Positions 5,580-10,041 of a stretch of DNA of 10,041 bases are shown here, piece after piece (the stretch's first letter is position 1; each line of letters opens with the position of its first letter). The translations under genes were made by a program, and so were the position numbers. The notes beneath the pieces were generated by a model that did not search any database, was not told the origin of the DNA, and worked only from the letters and a program-made list of their open reading frames with translations. The DNA comes from Bacteroidota bacterium (GTDB lineage Bacteria > Bacteroidota > Bacteroidia > Bacteroidales > Paludibacteraceae), in assembly GCA_022709605.1 (NCBI GenBank), contig JAKLIM010000107.1:1-10041 (forward strand), in the 5' to 3' direction.

Positions 5580-8180
5580 TTATTTACGGATCGAAATCTT
5601 CATCATTTTCAACTCTTTTTCATCTGAACTATTTCCATAAAACAGCTCATATTCTCCGGGAGTTACCATCATTTTTCGTTGCGTCCAATCATAAAATTCG
5701 AAGGATGAAGGAGTTAAAACCACGTTGACTTGCGCAGTTTTTCCGGCAGCCAATTCTACCCGCTGGAATGCACGTAACGTTTTGATCGGTCCTTCAATAT
5801 CATTCACTTTTTTTACATACACTTGCAGTACTTCTGTTCCTGCTATTTGTCCGATATTTGAAACGGGAATGGTTATTTTCAATGACTGGTTTGTTTTGAT
5901 TTTTGATTTACTTACTTTGGCTTTCCCGGTTTTAAAAGATGTATAACTCAGCCCGTAACCAAAGGGGAACATCGGTTTTTCGGTCAAGTACCTGTACGTA
6001 CGACCTTTCATGTTATAATCTTCGAAATCAGGCAATTGATTTACATTTTTGTAAAATGTAACCGGTAGTTTACCCGAAGGATTGTACTGACCTAAAAGGA
6101 CGTTTGCAATGGCCGTTCCTCCTGCCTGACCCGGATACCAGGCTTGTAAAATAGCATCGCACGATTCGAGTTCGGGCACTAAACCCATGGCTGAGCCGGA
6201 GAAATTGACGAAAACAATTTTCTTTCCGGCCTTTTTAAGCTCCTGTAACAACCGTCGTTGAATATTTGGTAGTTCAATATCCGTGCGATCGCCACCTTTA
6301 AAGCCTTGAATTTGAACCGGCATTTCCTCTCCTTCGAGCGAAGGTGCAATTCCACCGGCAAAAATCACAACATCAGCATCTTTCACTTTTGCAATTGACG
6401 AAGCAATATCAACAGGAATAATTGAACCTAAATCAAAATTTAAAACGGCATCAGAATTGCCCTGCGAATAGGCTATTTCAATTTCGTACGACTTACCGGC
6501 CTCAGCTTTAAGCGTATAAACATTGGTAGGGTTGGTTGCAAATACATTTCGCACCACCAATTCGCCATTGATCGTCAGCGTGGTTCTTCCGTTCACCTGA
6601 AACTGAAAAGCAACATCGCCCGTTTTAGTTGGTTGAAAAACAGTGTTGTAACGAGCTGAAAAATTCCGGATATTAACTCCCGCTGCAAAAGCAGTTGCAC
6701 CCATTGTGGTTAGTTGTAATGGAGTGTTAATGGTTTGAATCACAACCGGTTCGCCCTGAGCAATACGGGTATTCCAATATTTAGCAACAAATCCTTTTTT
6801 ACCATCGATACTACATTCCTGAAAAAGACTACTGATAGTCGTTTCGGCTGTGCGATCGCATCCAAAATCATAGATTAAATCTTTGCCCAATTGATTCCGC
6901 AATGCTTCCAACACCGTAACAGTATGTCCCGGAAAACCGTTATAATTACCCCATTGCATGACTGAATCATTGGCATTAGGTCCCATAACGGCTATTTTCA
7001 TTGTTTTTTTCAGCGGTAAAATATTGTTTTTATTTTGAAGTAAAACTAAGCTTTCTTCAGTCATTCGCAATGCTAAAGCCTGATGTTTCGCGCTGTTAAC
7101 AACCGAGTACGGAATGTCCCAAACAGGCTTTTCATTCATTTCGCCCAATTCGAAACGAGCTTTCAACAATCGCAATAATGAAACATCAACCCGTTTTTCA
7201 TCGATTAGGCCTTTGTTTACTGCATCAGGAATAGTGGCAAAATCAGAACCACATTCCAAATCGGTACCATTCTGCACGGCATTAGCCGACGCGTGCGTTG
7301 CATCGGGTTGTGTTGCATGGGCATTTTGACGGTAAAAATCGGCTATTGCCCAACAATCTGAGACTACTAATCCTTTATAATTCCATTCATCACGCAATAT
7401 TTGGGTCAACAAGCGATTACTTCCACAACAAGGTTCACCTTCGTAGCGATTATAAGCACACATAACTTCTTTTACATCAGCTTTTTGAACTAAATCTTTG
7501 AAAGCCGGCAAATACGTTTCCCACAAGTCGCGTGGCGAAATTTTTTCGGCGTTATAGGAATGTCGGTTCCATTCCGGTCCTGAATGTACGGCAAAATGCT
7601 TGGCGCAAGCATGCAATTTATCGTATTCAGCATCATCAGGTCCCTGTAATCCTTTCACTACGGCAACGCCCAATTTACTTGTCAGGTATGGATCTTCACC
7701 ATAAGTTTCCTGACCACGACCCCAACGCGGATCGCGAAAAATATTGATATTTGGAGTCCAGTAAGTTAATCCCTGATAGCGTTTTAATCCGCCTTGCTCA
7801 CTGTATTTGTTCGATTTTGCACGTGCTTCATCCGATACAGCTGTAAAAACATCAAACAATAAAGCATCGTTAAACGAAGCCGCCATACCAATTGCCTGCG
7901 GAAAAACAGTCGCTAAACCGGTACGCCCCACGCCATGCAATGCTTCGTTCCACCATTCGTATGCTTTGATGCCCAATCGCGGAATGGCAGGTGAATTATT
8001 TTGCATCAAAGCAGCTTTTTCGGCAAGGGTCAGTCTCGGAAGTAAATCTTTTGCTCTTTCTTCGGGGGTTAATTTCGTATTCTGATAAGGCAATTGCTGG
8101 CTTTGGCAGTTCAGCGAAATGAGAAAAAATACGAAAATGCCTGTGATTTTCAGAAATTTGAAGTGGATGAAGGATTTCAT
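5580..8180 (-). CDS. GH3 beta-xylosidase/beta-glucosidase-like enzyme with PA14 insertion
   Basis: An 866-residue retaining GH3 enzyme, most likely a beta-xylosidase given its neighbours; beta-glucosidase or arabinofuranosidase activity is possible. The N-terminal region is an export signal (about 1-28). The NCQSQ stretch has a Cys at 25, but SLNC is a poor lipobox, so lipoprotein status is doubtful. The GH3 N-terminal barrel (about 35-350) includes WWNEALHG (76-83), FRDPRWGRGQETYGEDP (148-164), AKHFAVHSGPE (193-203) and the nucleophile Asp275 in VVSDCWA. In the second domain (about 375 onward) a PA14-like insert at about 455-590 interrupts the sandwich. The acid/base is expected among the glutamates of SLEGEEMP (614-621), before GGDRTDIELP. 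A fibronectin III-like domain covers about 760-860. The length suits a PA14-containing GH3. The gene follows GH8 by 135 bp. It would finish xylo-oligosaccharides from the non-reducing end, in the periplasm or at the cell surface. Confidence 0.95.
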   Translation of the reverse strand: MKSFIHFKFLKITGIFVFFLISLNCQSQQLPYQNTKLTPEERAKDLLPRLTLAEKAALMQNNSPAIPRLGIKAYEWWNEALHGVGRTGLATVFPQAIGMAASFNDALLFDVFTAVSDEARAKSNKYSEQGGLKRYQGLTYWTPNINIFRDPRWGRGQETYGEDPYLTSKLGVAVVKGLQGPDDAEYDKLHACAKHFAVHSGPEWNRHSYNAEKISPRDLWETYLPAFKDLVQKADVKEVMCAYNRYEGEPCCGSNRLLTQILRDEWNYKGLVVSDCWAIADFYRQNAHATQPDATHASANAVQNGTDLECGSDFATIPDAVNKGLIDEKRVDVSLLRLLKARFELGEMNEKPVWDIPYSVVNSAKHQALALRMTEESLVLLQNKNNILPLKKTMKIAVMGPNANDSVMQWGNYNGFPGHTVTVLEALRNQLGKDLIYDFGCDRTAETTISSLFQECSIDGKKGFVAKYWNTRIAQGEPVVIQTINTPLQLTTMGATAFAAGVNIRNFSARYNTVFQPTKTGDVAFQFQVNGRTTLTINGELVVRNVFATNPTNVYTLKAEAGKSYEIEIAYSQGNSDAVLNFDLGSIIPVDIASSIAKVKDADVVIFAGGIAPSLEGEEMPVQIQGFKGGDRTDIELPNIQRRLLQELKKAGKKIVFVNFSGSAMGLVPELESCDAILQAWYPGQAGGTAIANVLLGQYNPSGKLPVTFYKNVNQLPDFEDYNMKGRTYRYLTEKPMFPFGYGLSYTSFKTGKAKVSKSKIKTNQSLKITIPVSNIGQIAGTEVLQVYVKKVNDIEGPIKTLRAFQRVELAAGKTAQVNVVLTPSSFEFYDWTQRKMMVTPGEYELFYGNSSDEKELKMMKISIRK

Positions 8181-8315
8181 AAATTATTAGTAGTGTTTCT
8201 TATTAAATTTATTGTTAACTAAAATCATTTTATTCTGGAATTAAATAAATATTTACAATTCAAATATTTGTATTTCAATAAAATACCACGAATTTACTCC
8301 ATAAATATTAAATAA
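8181..8315. other. AT-rich spacer between GH8 and GH3
   Basis: This 135-bp spacer is almost entirely A and T, with no strong hairpin, no Shine-Dalgarno sequence and no coding features. It is longer than a typical tight operon gap, so an internal promoter or processing site is possible, but nothing specific is visible. Confidence 0.4.
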
Positions 8316-9575
8316 TTAATTTGGATTGTAAACTTTAAAATTACCCGAAAGATGCAGGTAACTCATAAAATATAGCAGTCCATCGTAATACCTGTATTGT
8401 CCGGTAGGAATGGGTGTATTGAAAAAATCATCAACGAAAAGCCATGCCGATTTATCTTTCGAAGCCAGAGCACCCACTGCATTGCAAGCAACCAAACCGG
8501 CTGAATGTGGCGTATCTAATTTTGTGCCATCAAGTGTATACTGATTTCCATAATTTTTAATTCCTTCACGAATAAAAAATGAATGAATTTTTCTGATTTG
8601 TGCAAGTTCATTCCCCGATTTTTTAAACCATGCGTAGTCAACAGCCATATTCATAATGCATCGCCATGCATCGAAACGAAAATCGCCGTGTCCGCCTATA
8701 TTTTTTGGCGAGCCATCGTAATTGGCATAATCGGGCATTAATCCGGTTTTATTATTTGCAAATTTATGAAACATTTTCCGGCTTGTGGGTGCACAATGTT
8801 TCCAAAAGGAACTATTTTTAGTGGCCCAACGACTCCAAAGTTCATAAAATGCCGGAAGATGGTACGAAGGATCAGTAAATACCCGACCCACTTCGGTAGG
8901 GACAAAAGTGATTTGCTTTTTATCAACCTCAAACAAATTTGTAATTGGTTTATTATTCCCTTTGTCTTTATTCATAGTAAGTTCAAGAATTTCGTTTGCC
9001 TCCTTCGAATAATTATAAATGCCATTTCCGTTTCCCCAACGATTAGCCGCCAGAAAAAGAGCAGTGACGATATATTCTTCGCCATCCGAAGCAACTCCGG
9101 GATCCATAATCGTTCCATCACGGTTCATTTGCCATGCAAAATAACCTTTAGCGGATCCGGATTGATGCTGCATATGCATTTTGGCCCATTTCCAAATTTT
9201 ATTAAACTCCTGTTGTTTATCCATTTGCACGCAAATCATCATCCCGTATGACATTCCCTCCGAACGTACATCTTTATTTCCGGTATCGTAAATATAAGCC
9301 TCATCTGCACCAACCTGATAGTAAATTCGTTGATTTATAGAGTCTCCGTAAAATAATTGTTGCCAGATTTTTTCTAGTTTATTAGCTATTGAAACCTTAT
9401 CATAACCTGCTTCAGCAAACATATTGCGATAGTTGCCCGTATAAAATGCGCCTTTTGCCGGAATTTTAGGTTTAATGGTTTTAATTATTTTTCCATTAGA
9501 ACTTCGGTCAATATTCTGAGCAAACGAATTGAATACAATCAACTGAACTGTTAATAAAAAAAAGATTTTCTTCAT
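8316..9575 (-). CDS. GH8 reducing-end xylose-releasing exo-oligoxylanase-like enzyme
   Basis: A 419-residue secreted inverting hydrolase of family GH8. The signal peptide is residues 1-19 (cut after SFA before QNI). The (alpha/alpha)6-barrel carries Glu106 in VRSEGMSYGMM as the expected general acid, ASDGEEYIVTALFLAANRW (162-180), the counterpart of the GH8 signature, and Asp302 in RFDAWR as the expected general base. In the signature the usual third acidic residue is Glu (DGEE). That form, the length (Rex enzymes are about 380-430 residues) and the xylan-enzyme neighbours favour a reducing-end xylose-releasing exo-oligoxylanase (EC 3.2.1.156) over an endoglucanase or chitosanase. It would shorten xylo-oligosaccharides from the reducing end, complementing GH3 and GH43 at the other end. 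Exo specificity depends on a loop closing the +2 subsite, which I cannot verify by eye; an endo-xylanase is the main alternative. It begins 68 bp after the preceding GH43 gene. Confidence 0.91.
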   Translation of the reverse strand: MKKIFFLLTVQLIVFNSFAQNIDRSSNGKIIKTIKPKIPAKGAFYTGNYRNMFAEAGYDKVSIANKLEKIWQQLFYGDSINQRIYYQVGADEAYIYDTGNKDVRSEGMSYGMMICVQMDKQQEFNKIWKWAKMHMQHQSGSAKGYFAWQMNRDGTIMDPGVASDGEEYIVTALFLAANRWGNGNGIYNYSKEANEILELTMNKDKGNNKPITNLFEVDKKQITFVPTEVGRVFTDPSYHLPAFYELWSRWATKNSSFWKHCAPTSRKMFHKFANNKTGLMPDYANYDGSPKNIGGHGDFRFDAWRCIMNMAVDYAWFKKSGNELAQIRKIHSFFIREGIKNYGNQYTLDGTKLDTPHSAGLVACNAVGALASKDKSAWLFVDDFFNTPIPTGQYRYYDGLLYFMSYLHLSGNFKVYNPN

Positions 9576-9643
9576 GTATCGATTAAATGTTTTATACTGA
9601 AATTCACACTTAATATTGTGTAAATAAGTTGATATTTAAGCGA

Positions 9644-10041
9644 TTATATTCCAGCTATTTTTTCACTGATCCGGAAAAAATCAAAATCGGCATATCCACC
9701 CGGAATTTTCGACGAATAATTATACAACCCGAAACGATATCCCATAAAATGTTCCATCAAGGTATATTCCATTTTGAGAGGACCGCCTATTACATTCCAT
9801 TTTTTACCATCGAGGCTGTAGAAGAAATTTGCCACATCAATTCTATTGCGGAAATCACATTCAATTTTAAGGTAAATTTTATTTTTCGAAAGAGGAATGC
9901 TTTGCAATTCAGTCGGTTTATCTGTCTTATTACTAACCATATAAACGTATTTTGAATTGCCCTGAACCTTTACACCAACCAAACCAAACTTCCGTTGCAA
10001 TGCACAAAGTCCTGCAAAATCGCCATCTTTTAATTTTGAAA
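9644..10041 (-). CDS. GH43 beta-xylosidase-like protein, C-terminal fragment (cut by right window edge)
   Basis: The last 131 codons of a larger protein; the frame is open to the right edge, so its start lies outside the window. The visible part matches the C-terminal concanavalin A-like module (Pfam GH43_C2, classed as CBM91) that follows the propeller in many GH43 beta-xylosidases. The recognisable run is KLKDGDFAGLCALQ at the start of the fragment, then FGLVGVKV, then DFRNRIDVANFFYSLDGKKW, then HFMGYRFGLYNY, then GGYADFDFFRI close to the C-terminus. In the family this domain packs against the propeller and contributes to the active-site pocket. The catalytic domain is not visible, so the GH43 assignment rests on this module and on the xylan-enzyme neighbourhood. 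It is first in the transcribed series, 68 bp before GH8. A TTG at 9998-10000 is an internal leucine codon, not a start. Confidence 0.85.
   Translation of the reverse strand, partial: SKLKDGDFAGLCALQRKFGLVGVKVQGNSKYVYMVSNKTDKPTELQSIPLSKNKIYLKIECDFRNRIDVANFFYSLDGKKWNVIGGPLKMEYTLMEHFMGYRFGLYNYSSKIPGGYADFDFFRISEKIAGI

Noticed and set aside
8100..8180. Lipoprotein signal on the GH3 enzyme
   Set aside because: A Cys at residue 25 follows the hydrophobic core, but the preceding SLN does not fit a lipobox well; a standard signal peptidase I site is as likely.
8766..9251. 161-codon open frame on the plus strand
   Set aside because: Antisense to the GH8 gene, with a low-complexity composition and no family features; treated as a shadow frame.
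2428..9575. Type IX secretion sorting domains on the glycosidases
   Set aside because: The complete proteins end directly after their catalytic, CBM6 or fibronectin-like domains, with no extra C-terminal sorting domain.
9629..9955. 108-codon open frame on the plus strand
   Set aside because: Antisense to the recognisable C-terminal GH43 module at 9644-10041 and without features of its own.
9644..10000. Separate small gene starting at the TTG at 9998-10000
   Set aside because: The frame stays open past this codon to the window edge and encodes the conserved start of the same C-terminal module, so the TTG is an internal leucine.
1..10041. Mobile element, CRISPR array or RNA genes
   Set aside because: No transposase or integrase fragments, no regularly spaced repeats, and no tRNA- or rRNA-like sequence were found on either strand by reading.

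Overview
The window looks like part of a polysaccharide-utilisation region of a member of the Bacteroidota, probably a Bacteroidales or Marinilabiliales-type degrader. The evidence is low-GC DNA, intergenic spacers that are very AT-rich and lack Shine-Dalgarno sequences, Sec signal peptides on every protein whose start is visible, and enzyme families and domain layouts typical of Bacteroidota xylan loci. The species cannot be named from the sequence alone. All seven genes lie on the minus strand, so transcription runs from the high-coordinate end to the low-coordinate end.

In transcription order the genes are: (1) the C-terminal end of a GH43 beta-xylosidase-like protein carrying a concanavalin-like C-terminal module, cut by the right edge; (2) a GH8 enzyme of the reducing-end xylose-releasing exo-oligoxylanase type; (3) a GH3 beta-xylosidase-like enzyme with a PA14 insertion; (4) and (5) two adjacent GH43 + CBM6 enzymes of equal length; (6) a GH27 alpha-galactosidase with NPCBM and Ig-like accessory domains; (7) the N-terminus of a third GH43 closely resembling genes 4 and 5, cut by the left edge. 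Gaps are 68, 135, 362, 18, 39 and 132 bp.

The set fits breakdown of a substituted xylan or its oligosaccharides. GH43/CBM6 enzymes would remove arabinose or xylose branches. GH27 would remove terminal alpha-galactose caps, or perhaps beta-L-arabinopyranose. GH8 would trim xylose from reducing ends, and GH3 together with the C-terminal-module GH43 would remove xylose from non-reducing ends. No endo-xylanase, SusC/SusD pair, transporter or regulator is visible, so these must lie outside the window or elsewhere.

The most unusual non-coding element is a compact composite foldback at about 5327-5402, in the long GH3-GH43 spacer. It can form mutually exclusive hairpins and may be a dispersed REP-like repeat, an mRNA stability or processing element, or an attenuator. 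No tRNA, rRNA, insertion sequence or CRISPR array was seen. I see no clear evidence of a wholly new system; the enzymes belong to known families, and the interest is in their combination and in the foldback.
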